Part shown: positions 50,640 through 63,300 of the stretch, one piece after another
Layout of the letters: the number at the start of each line of letters is the position of its first letter
Position numbering within the stretch: position 1 is the first letter of the stretch
Assembly: GCA_028023455.1 (NCBI GenBank)
Contig: JAQFVV010012546.1
Location: 141,501-205,500, forward strand
Direction of reading: 5' to 3'
DNA: 64,000 bases
Source of the DNA: Epiperipatus broadwayi
Lineage: Eukaryota; Onychophora; Udeonychophora; Euonychophora; Peripatidae
Notes under the pieces: model-generated
What the model was told of the DNA's origin: nothing
The model's database searches: none
The model's input: the letters and a program-made list of their open reading frames with translations, nothing else
Program-made: the position numbers and the translations under genes

Positions 50640-50890
50640 TCTTCACATAATACCAATATGCAGGCAAGCTTTTATAATCCATATAGTCTTTCATTATTTT
50701 ATTTATATTTATCAAAACAGTAATGTGGTTTAAATTACTCCCACAAAATTAATATTCAGGTAAGTATTAAGCATTTGTAATTTTATATCAATATGCAGAT
50801 AAGCATTTAGAGTCCATATAGTATTTCATTACATGTGGTTTAAATTACTCCCACAAAATTAATATTCAGGTAAGCATTAAGCATTTTCAT
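50640..50890. repeat. 110-bp tandem duplication
   Basis: ATGTGGTTTAAATTACTCCC and the following ~35 bases occur at 50,723 and 50,833 with almost no difference, so the duplication is recent. Confidence 0.85.
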
Positions 50891-51011
50891 TTATACTTTA
50901 TCACGAATAAATAATTTTCATAATTTTAGTTTCATTCATAATTTACCAGTAACAAATGTATTTTCATGCAGCTACATTTATTAATAATTCTTTTTTTATA
51001 TATTTATAATA

Positions 51012-51138
51012 AAGACGTTTTGTTTGTCTTTTAAAACATATATAATTTTAGTTTAAGAAATATGTTTGTTTATCTTTTAAAAGCACGTATAATTTTAGTT
51101 TAAGAAATACGTTTTGTCATCTTTTAAAAAACATATAT
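51012..51138. repeat. ~47-bp tandem repeat, 2.7 units
   Basis: CTTTTAAAA recurs at 51,028, 51,074 and 51,121, with TATAATTTTAGTTTAAGAAA between. Confidence 0.85.
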
Positions 51139-52074
51139 CGAATATTTTTATAAAATCATTACCTTCATTTATCCAGTTTATCGCTTCAAAAAGGGGTCAT
51201 CGCATTTCAGCTGAATGGCATTATTTCCTTTCTATGATGTCTATTTAGGCAAATCTAGAAAAATCATGGCTTAGAATGAAGAGGTAAAGCTGTTATGTTA
51301 GCCCTCCATCGCTATGTTTTCATTAATAATGTTTTCTTTTTCCATTATTAACAGTGGTTGTAAAGGTTATATTCCAAGGTGATGAAAGTCAGAGTTGAGT
51401 AACACTTAAATAAGAATTTTAACTTTTAATTCTTCACTTTTCTTACTATCTTTTTCTCAAAAAAAAAATCTTCTTTAAACATACACTTTAAAAATCCAAT
51501 CTAATCTGCCTCTGAACTTCCAACTTGACTATTTATATTCTCACCTGTGGATTGATTAAGTAGCCTTTCCCACTTTGCCTAATTTGCATACTGCTCTCAT
51601 TTAAGCCCGATTGCCTTTCTCTTCATAATGAGTGGATAATCTACTTTTTTAGTGGGATAGATAAGAAATCATAAGAATTAAGCCATATTTTTCAATTTAC
51701 TAACTTTGCCTCAAGTGATTATTACACTTTATTTGAAAACATCCAAAAATTAAAAATGTAATCAATTTAATACATGCCAGCTTTAAATAAATATGTGATA
51801 TATTTAAATTATATCGTAATCGAAAACTATAAAATCAATAATGATTTTCTTTATTATTTTCTTTTCTCAATTATAGAAAATAATGATTTTCTTGTAATGT
51901 CATAAACTAAACTTTTTTATACATCTGCTGTTTTTTTAAGGTAACTAGCTCTTAGAATAAATTTACATGTGAAACATCATTCTTGTTTCAATATATATAT
52001 ATATATACTAAACTTAATATAATTATAAGGGACTTATACACATATCCACATACCTGGTAGAAAGATAAATGATC

Positions 52075-52118
52075 ACCAATATATCTATTTCATGCTGAAC
52101 TAGTCCTCATCAGTTGGT
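52075..52118 (-). ncRNA. Hammerhead ribozyme, left arm
   Basis: Minus strand: ACCAA (stem I), CTGATGA, stem II with loop GTT (CAGCAT 3' strand; 5' strand GGACTA partly mismatched), GAA, stem III ATAGATAT, A as cleavage residue, TTGGT closing stem I with five pairs. Confidence 0.7.
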
Positions 52119-52578
52119 CCAGATTGATCTTCCACACACATATGCCCCAGCTTCAATCTACTCCACCAGACCCTCAAAAATCTGATAATGGAACCCTCAA
52201 AATCATGCTAATGCCAATATTATTGACATGCCCATATTGCCTTTAAGTCTCTCTGACTTAAACTCCAGCTCTATGAAGTATGCCTGTATTTTAAATATTT
52301 CAAATTCAGCCTGTCTCCTGCTGATCCCTCTTCTGAGTATTTAAAGGACAAAGTCCTATACATGAGGGATCAGAATGACTTAAGGTCATCATGGGAATGA
52401 CAATAATATTGGCATCAGCATGGTATTTGGGAATTTCATCATCAGATTATCAATGATATGGATGGCTGAAGAGTGGATGGTGGAGTAGATTGAAACCTAT
52501 CCATTAAAGTTTGATGATTTGCTATCTTAATATAAACTGAACATTGATTACATATATGTGTGGAAGATGATGATGTGT

Positions 52579-52622
52579 ACCAACTGAAGAGTGCTGGTTT
52601 GGTATGAAATAAAAATTTTGGT
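52579..52622 (+). ncRNA. Hammerhead ribozyme, right arm (best-formed in window)
   Basis: ACCAA and TTGGT pair fully as stem I. CTGAAGA is a valid core with N7 = A. Stem II is GTGCTG with TGGTAT (all six positions pair, four as G-U) and loop GTT. GAA then AT-AAAA-AT forms stem III, and T is an allowed H17 cleavage residue. No core position is mutated. Confidence 0.8.
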
Positions 52623-52799
52623 GATCATTTATCTTTCAAACATGAATGTAGTCAGGTGTATCTGTGGTAGGAGGTCAAGGGGATAGCTGAAAGGAGCTTG
52701 AAAATACTGAGTTAACATTATTTTCAGTACTTTGTAATACATATATACCACTGCTGAAAAATTTAATTTTAAATGATATGAAATATATATTTATATATA

Positions 52800-53025
52800 C
52801 ACAAATAAAATACCCGCTAATTAAAAAACTATTGTAATAACAATAAAAATAGTTAATGTAATGGTAATTACCTATTATATGCAATCTTTCAATCTGCAGA
52901 AGTACTTTAGGTAAGCATTTGAGGCAGGTTAAAAAATTAACCAAAAGTACATCTGCAGATTGAAAGACTGTATATAATAGTTAATTACCATAATATTTAT
53001 TATTTTTATTGTTATTATATATATT
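52800..53025. repeat. Inverted pair of PLE tail sequences
   Basis: GCAATCTTTCAATCTGCAGAAGTACTT (minus tail) faces AAAGTACATCTGCAGATTGAAAGACTG (plus tail) around 52,918. Each continues into the TAATGGTAATTA-type AT end also seen at 4.6, 7.0, 23.7 and 24.2 kb. No coding sequence lies between them. Confidence 0.8.
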
Positions 53026-56000
53026 GCAATTATCTATTAAATATCCTAGTATCTACACATTTAGATATAGCAAATTGAAAAATCAATGATTTAAGAATGG
53101 TCATATAAAGAAACATTATTTTTCTCCAAAAGAGAGAGAAATGGAATTATGTTTTCTCTGTAAACATGGAATTAATTTAAATATGGGTGTGACTATATCC
53201 TATAATTACCTAATTTTATAATACATTAAAAATGAAACATTATATATGTGTTTGTGTATGTATTTAATTATGTAAGTATATATAGACAATATTTATGTAT
53301 TTATGAAAAGAAAAAATGATTTTTTCATGTATTAATTAGTTCTTTATATATGTTATTTAATTAATATATTCCTCTAATTATGAGAATTATGAAATAGACA
53401 TAAACATTATATCCATATATTTTTACATATGTTTATGTTTACATTTAGACATTGATTTGTCTGGTTTTTTTTTTTTTTACAGTTCTAAATTTATTGTAAT
53501 TTCACAACAAGTAATCTAGTTATAAATTAATTAAACAAAATAATTTTGGTATCTGATAATCATTTAAACTCCCTAACATATTTTCTTTATATTCATTCAA
53601 AATTCTCAGCACTTTTTATCTTCCAATGCTTTACTTTTATTTTCCTTTTTTGTACTTTGGACATTCTCTGGCATTTAGTTTTAGTTTCTGAAGAAAGTCA
53701 ATACTTCAGGGGCTGATAATATTTTTGAGTAAAAGCCATTTTAGAAAATAACATAGAATAATTAAAATTTAGGGAGCCACAACTTGAAATTAATTTTTTT
53801 CATTATTTATAAATTTAATAATATTAATTATGCACATACAAAAATTGAGTAACTCTTAATTGTGCATAATATTTTTGTGGGTGAAACAAAAAAAAAAAAT
53901 TTTCTGGCAATTTTACTTTGAATTTTTTTTTTCCAAATTTCCTATAAATACAATAAATTTGCATTATAAAATTTATCAGTGAAAAAATCATTTATATAAA
54001 TACAAAGGTATAATGTTAATATTCAAATTTACTATTGTGAATTTTGGACTATTATATTCTCAGATAACTTGTTCAAATTTGAAGTATATTTTGGGCATGT
54101 TAATAATAATAAAGACTTCAAACTTGAATCATTCAATCTGCTTCAGTTTTTACTTTTCACACAAATCACTGAAGAAAACATAAAGTGTAGTTAGTACTCA
54201 TCACAATAATTTATACACATTTATAATAATTAAATTATATTAAAATTAATGCAATTGATTACAAATTATATATTAGTAAACAAAAATAAAATATTATTTT
54301 ATAATATATTAATTTTTTAATAATATATATACATTATCCAAAATAAGAGTGCCAAAATCTTTCCACTAAAGTAATGGATATAGTTTTGGAGCCACTGATT
54401 CCTGATTCTGGCAATATTTTGCTGAAATATTAAGTAGTAGCATATTAATTAATATACTATTTAATTAAAGATAGCCATGTTTTAAACTTTTGATCTAACA
54501 ACTTTTACATATAAATTGTTCTAATCAAAATAAATCGTCTATAGAACTTAAAACACCTTTAAAGCAATTTCAAACATAAATTGTAGAAGTTATTACTCAT
54601 TAAAATTGCATACAGATTTATGAAATTTTTCATTTTTATTTCACCCTATAAATTAACCTATTTGTTTACCAGTAGAGTGTGGGGACCAATAATTAAAGAT
54701 TTCTGGATAAACATTCAACCTTTCATTTCAGTATTTGAACACGTATGTCCTCCTGAGAAATTCATTATTTTAATACATAACTAAAATATTTTATCAATAT
54801 TAGCTGACACACTGATTTGAAAAAATCTGGAAAATTATAGGATTTTATTTAAATTTTAGTTTTAATGTCTAGTAAAAGTAACTAGATACTTATTTTCAAA
54901 TAATTTTGGACTGCTAGTTGAGTTACTATGGTTGAAACTCCTAAAAGTATAATGTGGAAAAAATCAAATTTTTTTCTCTATGACACATTGTTGTGCTAAC
55001 CATTACATCATCAGGTTCTTTGTAATTACAGGTTTTTATTTACGCAGATGTAAAAAATAAATGATATTTTATTGAGAGCTACATATCAGAATCAATCTCA
55101 TTAATCATATATAATTATTACTTAGAAAAGTGAGATAGATTAATAAATTCATAAAGGTATTTGACCTACTCTAATATAAAAAAGAAAAACTCATTTTAAT
55201 ATTTTAATTATAAGCAAAGAAACTATAAATTATTCACCTTCCCATAAGCCCCAATGATTTTGTTATCAAAATAATTATTTAAAATGATTTGCGGAAATTA
55301 ACAATAAAGTTTAATATTTTTTTTAAAATTAATTAGACTATCACAGATTAATCAGTATTTCAATGATCCCGAATTAAATAAAATCTCCATGTGGACCTTA
55401 AAGCACATTAATTATTAAAGGCAATAAGCTCTTTGATCTCAAATATTAGCATCACTTTCTTTTAAGTTAAAAAAACAACAACAATGAAATAATTTTAAGT
55501 AGCACTTATAATGTAATATTATTTAAGCTTATTATGTAACTTATATGCATTAATAAAGCTAATTTAAATAAGATGGCATTTGAACACACACACATACAAA
55601 CTGAATAAATAAACAGTCCTCTAAATATTTTATTGTTGAACCTAGATTTATCCGATAGTACTGCAAAAAAGAATTGTAAGAAAAAAATCATTAATCACCA
55701 GTTTGGTCAAATGACAGGCAGCTAGGCTTTAATGTTGCTGTTTTTTTTCATTGCTTTACTTTCTAGTTACAGATTGTTCACAATTTGACGAAGAAACATT
55801 TCTGAATATGTTTATAATTTAGAAACAATTTCATGTTTGACCAAGTTCTGTTTCAAGCTTCAGTTTGTGGACATAACAGACGAACGCATTATAATTATCA
55901 TAATGACATTAATTAAAATGTAATAATAATGTCAATAATATGTGCTTAATAAAAAAAAATCAGTGACAGCATCTGCATGTATGTAATTAAAGAATACCTG

Positions 56001-56500
56001 TTGCACAAACACATAATCCTATTGTAAATTTATGTTGAGAATTGGTCAATAGAATAAAAAGCTCATGATGCATTGACTTTGTACTTTATAAGTGTTTGAA
56101 AGCAATAATGTAATAAGAAAGAGAGAGAAAGTATGCTTAAAAAAGACAGACAGAAGGAAAATTGAAAAATATGTTGGTAATGAAACCATGCTTCTTATGT
56201 GATGAGTCATGTATCTTACAAGACCGAAGCAGATAACCTTAATCAGGTGGTGCTGATTGATTTATTTTGACTTAAACAAGATATCAAGCTGGATTAAGTT
56301 ATATAGATCTTTGAATCATAAAAGTAGAAAGATTGATAATCTCTGAAGAAGTTTAAAATAGTTTTAAAATATTTGGAATTTTCAGGATAATATAAATCTA
56401 TAAAACATGTCTCTTAATTGGATGTTTCTGTTATTTTAAATTAAATAATTTAATATATCCAGCACACAGTTCTTCTTTTCAAAATAGTTCATATATATCT
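53026..56500. other. AT-rich DNA without recognisable feature
   Basis: About 3.5 kb with no gene, RNA or repeat family that I can support. Confidence 0.5.
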
Positions 56501-57220
56501 AATATAGAAATAAAACAAACTAACTCCTTTTTAAAACTTGATTTATTATGACTATAATCATGAAAAAGAAATCCGACGTTTCGACTATTTTTTATAGTCT
56601 TTCTCAAGGCACACTAAAATAAAATATATATGCACAATAAATACCACATATTCCAAAAAAAAAAAAAAAATTAATTAATTAAAAATTACAAAATATATCC
56701 ATAACCAAAATTTTCTTTTTTTTACCTTATCTCACTCCCCTTTCCTATTACAATCACAACTTACACACAACTAATTCCTTTTTAAAATTCTATATATATC
56801 AAATAAAAACTTTTAATTAAAAACCTATTATTTTCTTTTATCTTTTTCTATTAATATATTTAATAGAAAAAGATAAAAGAAAATAATAGGTTTTTAATTA
56901 AAAGTTTTTATTTGATATATATATATAGAATTTTAAAAAGGAATTAGTTGTGTGTAAGTTGTGATTGTAATAGGAAAGGGGAGTGAGATAAGGTAAAAAA
57001 AAGAAAATTTTGGTTATGGATATATTTTGTAATTTTTAATTAATTAATTTTTTTTTTTTTTTTGGAATATGTGGTATTTATTGTGCATATATATTTTATT
57101 TTAGTGTGCCTTGAGAAAGACTATAAAAAATAGTCGAAACGTCGGATTTCTTTTTCATGATTATAGTCATAATAAATCAAGTTTTAAAAAGAAGGAGTTA
57201 GTTTGTTTTATTTCTATATT
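56501..57220. repeat. 720-bp near-perfect palindrome with hammerhead-like motif in each arm
   Basis: AATATAGAAATAAAACAAAC at the left end is the exact reverse complement of the last 20 bases. The centre lies near 56,857 (TCTATTAATATATTTAATAGA). The arms differ by only a few small indels. Each arm has, reading toward its outer end, CCTTGAGAAAGACTAT-AAAAA-ATAGTCGAAACGTCGG (57,112-57,148 plus; 56,573-56,609 minus): a perfect stem II before GAAAC and GTC, with CTTGAGA instead of CTGANGA. Confidence 0.9.
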
Positions 57221-58187
57221 ATTTTAAATTACTAAAAAAAAAAAACGTAATTTTCATGAGATTATATTATTATGTAATTAGAATAAAATTATTTTAACAA
57301 CTGTTTGTTTATTAAATATATAATTATTATACATCAGGCATCACCTTACAATAGAACATTTTATCAAAACAAATTACATAAATGTGTATTTATTATTTAT
57401 CACCCAGAAAATTATTTCATCAAAATTTTGCATACACTTATAATAATCAAAATATTTTAAGCAAGTACAAGATATCAGCTGATATACCAATACTTGATTT
57501 TACTTTTGAATCAATATTTTTTTTATTTAGGATTAATCGTCACTTGTTTCAATATAAGAGAAAATATTTTTTTTAAAAAAAAAAGAAGAAAAGTTTAAAA
57601 TAAATACAGATTCTTCACCTATTATGTATTTTTATTTTATGGATAATGCAATAATATATATATATGATTTTATAGGCCAATAATCAAATGACTGAGTTGA
57701 CTGTAAACTATTTTGAATACTCAGAAATGTTCAGATCTCTCTACCCCTCGAAAAAAATTTCAAGTTCTAACTGCATTCTAATCTCAGGTCATAAATAAGA
57801 GACGTATTAACAATTATTGCATTAAATATTTCTTTAATAAAGTAAAAAAATAATATTATATTAACAATTAATTGTACATGAGTACTGTATATACAAAATG
57901 TAATTAATAGAGAGATATCTGCAATCAAAATAATAATCTCTAACCATAAAATCAACTTTTTGATATTTATTTAAATAAAATAATTAACATAATATATATA
58001 TAATAATTAACATCCCACTTAAATCAGTCAATAATGCTCATAAAAGCAATATTAACTTTTGCAGAAAGAATAGATAGATATAGACCAGCCATTATTTACT
58101 CTGACTGTATCTACAATTTTCACAAATGCATTGGACCATCAAAAGCTGTCTTATTAAATTTAAGAATTTCTATTTGTTCAAAAACAA
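57221..58187. other. AT-rich DNA without recognisable feature
   Basis: No gene or repeat supported. Confidence 0.5.
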
Positions 58188-58272
58188 CAAGCGTTGGTGG
58201 CCGAGTGATTAGCACAGCAGCCTTACAAAGCAGTTGTCCGGGGGTTCGCTTCCCGGCCGACGCTTTGACATA
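58188..58272 (+). mobile_element. tRNA-derived SINE, least-decayed tRNA head
   Basis: GCGTTGG at the start and CCGACGC at the end pair over seven positions as an acceptor stem. TGGCCGAGTGATTAGC fits a Ser/Leu-type D-arm (A box), and CCGGG-GGTTCGCTT-CCCGG forms a T-arm with the B box. It ends GCTTTGACATATAT without a clear A tail. The overlapping 111-codon frame is a by-product and not a gene. Confidence 0.8.
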
Positions 58273-59699
58273 TATATATCTTTATAAAAGAAAAATGTTA
58301 GCGATGCTAGAGCATAAAGACTACTTGAAAAAGATGATTACTTCTTCTGATCCAATAAGCATCGAATAGTAAAACAGCCCAATCTTGACATTATAAAATA
58401 TAAATATTGATTATTTAAATATTACAATAGTATCATCATTCTATATACTAAAATTATAAATATCAATGTGTGTACACATATTTGATTGCTTTTATTTAAG
58501 AGTCAAAAACCAAATTTGGGACATTAAGTAATACAGCCTTTTACATAAATATTATATGGAAATCTAGGTTTGTATTGTGACAATTTTTCCAAAAACATAC
58601 AATAAAATTACGCTTAAAAATTTATATATTGTATGTAAAATATCTATCTACAGTGGAAAAAAAGTAGTTAATTATTGTCAGCCATATCCAATTTTTTATT
58701 AATATTTTTTTCTGATATATATAAGACTGCGTGTGTCCAAATAATATTATTTTTTGTTTATTAATTTAGGATAGATTACTCGTGTTTACACATACAAAAA
58801 AAAAAATGGAAACATTCTCTGGTCTAATTAAATTAACAAAGTAGGCGCGCCAATTTGCTGTTACTTGGACCGACTTCAACTCTATTTACATAAAACAATT
58901 AATATTCAAAAATAGCATTAATATATATATATACTGTCAATTTCCATTTTTTAAAGCTACTTTTATTAACTGGATAAAATAGTAAAATTAGCATTATTTT
59001 AATAAAACAAATAGTTTTCACGAGTATTTACATTAAATCATCTTTTAAAAAAAAAATTTGGTAATAGCATGAAAAAATATATTGGAGAAATATCAAAGAC
59101 GAGTCCATTTTTATTTCGACAGAGGAGTGCGCCAAGCTTACTCAACCACTGTATAGCAACCCCACCTTTTGTTGAAACGATTCTTTTCAAAAATTGCTCT
59201 TCCTTATTCTAAGTGATTATTTAAACAAAACATTAATCACAAAGGATTTCGCTGAAAATGACCTTTACAGTAATAATATAGCCAAAAATATTCATAACTT
59301 TAATAAAATAAAATGTCTTAATTTGAAAAAAATAATAATAATGTTATAAATTATTCTTAAATGTCGTCTGTAAAAGTAAGTTAAAATAAAAGTTAAAAAA
59401 TTTGAATAATTAAGTTTTTTTAAATACATTATTTAAAATTAAAATTTTAACGAGTAAAAAAAAAGAGCTCGGTCGAGTTCCCGTTTAAGAGATGCAAATG
59501 TTACCAAAAAAACCTAGTGATTTTCTAAACATATTTCGAGAATGAAATACAATCGGCATTACTTTGTTTCACTCGATTTCAACAAATTAGTATTTTTCCC
59601 TTATTAAACCTCTCTCACTAATGACCACCGTCTACTAAATTTAGTTAAGAATAGCACGTGACATCCTCAATATTAGAAGAAAAAATCGTACATTTCTTC
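58273..59699. other. AT-rich DNA approaching a candidate gene start
   Basis: No exon or repeat supported. GGCGCGCC at 58,844-58,851 and other CpGs appear, which are rare in the rest of the window. Confidence 0.4.
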
Positions 59700-60246
59700 C
59701 TATTTTCAATCCCACGTGCATTTCTATATTATTCTACTTTACAGTGTTGTGGTAAAGCATATATTATCTCTTATTAGCATAAATGTTCATGCTAATGAAG
59801 CATTGTGGGATAGAATGGCCAAAACCTTTGCGATGAACGTAGAAAGCTTGTAGCTACGAACTCGCTCATGATTTCCTTTCACCCCTGTTTGTGGAATTAC
59901 TGTTGTCAATAGGCACAACTGGAACTAGAATGAGCATCTTGTCAAGGCCGCGTTTGGCCCTATCAATGCTCCACAGTATCTAGGCCTCAACCCCTTTATG
60001 TCTTAGTTGAGTCCTCCCATATAACGCGTGGAATACGTAGTTACAGCATGGTTTCTTGAGTCTGTTATAGACTCTTCTAATGTAAGCATTATATTTATTG
60101 GAGTATATAAATCGGACCTTTATATAAATAAGTTTTGAATGCCATTTCAGCCATGACGGGAATTTTATAAAAGGATTACATTTGTTTTTATTTTTTATTT
60201 TTATATATATATTTTTTATACGTAATATTTTCTACTGCCAAGCATT
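59700..60246 (+). promoter_or_regulatory. Candidate promoter / 5' UTR region of the 60.25-kb exon
   Basis: This stretch is less AT-rich and richer in CpG than most of the window. It includes an inverted ATTAGCAT/ATGCTAAT pair (59,773-59,796, POU-octamer-like), AACGCGTGG at about 60,022 and TATATAAA-like boxes at 60,104 and 60,120. A five-codon upstream ORF (60,153-60,170) precedes the main ATG. An in-frame TAA lies 24 nt before that ATG. Confidence 0.4.
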
Positions 60247-60340
60247 ATGATGGTGTGTGTGAATATCAGCTATATACGAGGTTGGGCTTTTTTAATAAGA
60301 CTTGGATTATTAACTAGTTTATTTATTATCACAGACACAG
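60247..60340 (+). CDS. Probable first coding exon of a secreted or membrane protein (signal peptide)
   Basis: From ATG 60,247 the frame encodes 31 residues, MMVCVNISYIRGWAFLIRLG followed by LLTSLFIITDT: an Arg-containing n-region, a strong hydrophobic core and a polar end, as in signal peptides or N-terminal anchors. The second ATG (60,250) has A at -3 and G at +4. The exon ends in ACACAG followed by GTAAGA (60,341), a near-ideal splice donor; the exon leaves a phase-1 intron, common just after signal peptides. The family cannot be named from this exon alone. No matching next exon was found in the remaining 3.6 kb, so intron 1 would run out of the window. Confidence 0.55.
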
Positions 60341-63300
60341 GTAAGAACATTTTATTATATATACTGTAGTTAATAAGATATACCTTTCAAAGATACTTAC
60401 ATATGCATTATTGAGTAACTTTTTTTTTTTTTTTGTACTTAAATAAATACATTCATTTATAACTGTTTATTTTAAAATACAACGTACACTTCGGGGCCTA
60501 GGGTGCGTTAATTAATTGAAATTTTAAATCAGCAGTGGTATAAATATGCGTTAGGACGTAATCAGTTTAATTTGAAAATTTTAGAATTTTCTGCACTGTG
60601 CTGTCAAAAAAAAAAAAAACAGATTTTTTTTTTTTTCTAGACTTAATTTTCTCCTCTCGTTTCTGTAAACACACATATTTATTGGAAGATACAATCATAA
60701 ATGAAATATATCCAATCGTAAATTTTAAGACATGATCTTCAGCGTTGACTTTGAAATATATATGTATCTGAGAAATTAAGGAAGTGTTACTCTAGCTAAA
60801 TTATTTAATGTGAATTAATTACAAAATCAAGTTTAAAATAATCATATGCATTAATTTAATAATTCTATGTTAAAAAAAAACAAAAAACATATAAATTCAT
60901 GCACACACCCACAGTTAAATCCAATATATGCACTAATATCAACTATAGATTATATATACTTTGCGGTAAATTTTTACATTATTTGTATACACATTATGTG
61001 AACAAATTTATTCTAGTAATCTTATTTTAATAAAACTCTCTTTGTTAAAAGATGCAAGCACACACTTTATTACAGCATACATAGCCCATGGCGAAGTGAC
61101 ATTTAAGAGTTAACAAACCCAATTATTTTATTTATATTGTATATAGCGCATTTACTTACAACTAAATATATATGTTGTTTCATTTATTTATAGTTCAATA
61201 ATAAATTTTCATTCCTGCATTTTTGGATTCTGTTATAGAATGAAAGAAATGGCTTTTTGGGAAGGCTTGTTTATGAGTTCTAATATATATACTTTCATAT
61301 TATTAACAATAGCTGCATTTTTTTTTTTTCCAATTTGTTTAAGCGATTAAGCATCTTAACTAAGAACAATAACCACAATCACTCAAGTAGTATTTAGATA
61401 ATGAACTCTTTAATAACTTAAAAACAATGTAATGACCGAGTTAATAACTTTATGGATGGTGGCTGGCAACTATCTAATATACATATACATAATTTATTCA
61501 TATAGAAAACTGGTTTAAAAAAAAATCGAGTTTAACACGGTATAAAAAAAAAAAATGACATTTTTTTTTATTTATAGGGGAACAAAAAAATCCCCTGTAT
61601 GACAGTATAGTATTTTGCTCGCAATTAATTTTAGACTCAATTATTCATTGATATATTGGTTTCGAAAAATGAAAACAATTTTATATGAGTGTGTGCTCAT
61701 AAATACACACACGCTACAGATTTACAAAGCTGTCTAACAAATATATAATCTGTCTATATAAATATTTGAAATACTGGCATTTTAAATATATCTGGAGCTT
61801 AAATCCCCTATAATTCGTCTATATGTAATTTATTGCTGCGTTTTAGAGAACCCCCACCCCCCAACTTCGCTTACTTGATGAAATTTAGTTTTATATACTC
61901 ATATATGGTAAATTATTTTACAGATAAATAAACCAAGTCTCCAACATTTTTTAAAAAATGATTATATTAGGCAACTTAGAAGTCATTTATATAACTGTAC
62001 TGTATATGTAATTTATGTTCAACTTTACGCATATCCACTAAAAAAACCTTGCACGCGTTTTGATCTAAGTGTAATGTATTTGAACGTATCTTTTTTTTTT
62101 TTTTAAGCAAAAACAAATGTTAGTTGAAATGATTCCAAGTAATGCGCGTCAAGTAAAATATACTGCCGTCGCGTCATACCCTTGCTTTGCTATGCCAAAT
62201 GAAAAACGCATATTTCGGTTTAATTACAGTTTGGAAGACGAATCGGTAGCAATCGTAGCTATTGCAAATTAGAAGAGTCGCTAAGTTTTATTCATATATA
62301 TATTTATTAATTGTACCATATCCAAAATGGATCTATGGATACCCCGCATGAGGCGCCCTCACCTAAATCCAGTACCCAGCAGGCGAATTAGTAAAAACCA
62401 TTTTAATAACTGAAAAGGTTGATCACCCCCTTCCCTTCTTTTTCTCTTCGTTAAATAACTAGAAATGAGAGAAATGAAGTTCGTGCTTCGGATAGTGCTG
62501 CCTCAAACCGCGAAGCTACTTGATAATCGGTTATTGTGCATTTGATTGCAGCTTTTCTTTTTTATACAGTAGAGGCAATAAAAAAAAAAAACTCACAATT
62601 TAAAGAAAAAGAAACGTTAAAAACAATTGTCTACCCTGTTTAAAAACAATGTTTTAATTAAGCCTTTTTACGGTCGTTTAAATTGGAGACTGTATTCTTT
62701 CCGTAGTAAAAGGATTAAATGCGCTCGTAAAAACTGGCTATTGATTCTGTTAGATCTGTTTTCTTTTGGGTTGCTCCCTTCTGTTAAGGGGTGTTAGGAT
62801 CAAACAAGAGATGAACTTATAAAAAGAGTCAATGTGACGGAAACGGAAAAGCGCTGTAAAGATAGTGAAATTATCAGGTTTGAAGATAAAAATGTAGTAG
62901 CAGCGTTTGAATTAACTGAATAAGTTAAAAATGTTTTTTTTTTTACTATTTAAAGAGTAACCTAGAAACAGAAGTAAAGGTCGAAGGTTATACAATATAT
63001 TAACAAAAATCATTTTGTATTTCTTTGCAATGTTCATAATTTTTTATATTCTTGATAAAGACTGTATCACCCGAAACTGGTATCGGCTTGCTGATCTGTT
63101 GAAGAAAGAAAAAACAAAGTTAACCATTCGAAAATGGAACTTCAAATTTTTAGCATAAAATTGTTCTAGATAAATATGGATAGAAAAAAATACCCCTATA
63201 TACGAATAATTTAAATGTGCAGTGTTTCGCGAATACCATAATATTTAGAGAATATTTTGTTGATAGATTTTCTTTAAATTTTTGAATTAATATAAGGAAG

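Larger units (their letters stand above)
52030..52680. repeat. Complete hammerhead foldback element (~620-650 bp)
   Basis: The left arm (52,060-52,180, minus orientation) and right arm (52,440-52,660, plus orientation) are diverged reverse complements around an internal segment that includes ATGAGGGATCAGAATGACTTAAGG. Each arm has a full hammerhead motif pointing outward. Partial or interrupted relatives lie at 19.1, 20.9-21.9, 22.6 and 35.6 kb. No open frame, so non-autonomous. Confidence 0.8.

Noticed and set aside
56501-57220. Pair of long terminal repeats of an LTR retrotransposon
   Set aside because: The arms are inverted and meet at the centre with no internal coding region.
58034-58369. 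111-codon plus-strand frame
   Set aside because: It runs through the tRNA-derived SINE at 58,188-58,272 and has no domain; the middle residues are translated SINE.
62228-62275. Second exon (TTTAATTACAG acceptor) for the 60.25-kb signal-peptide exon
   Set aside because: Joined in the required phase it meets a TAG after a few codons, and the polypyrimidine tract is weak.
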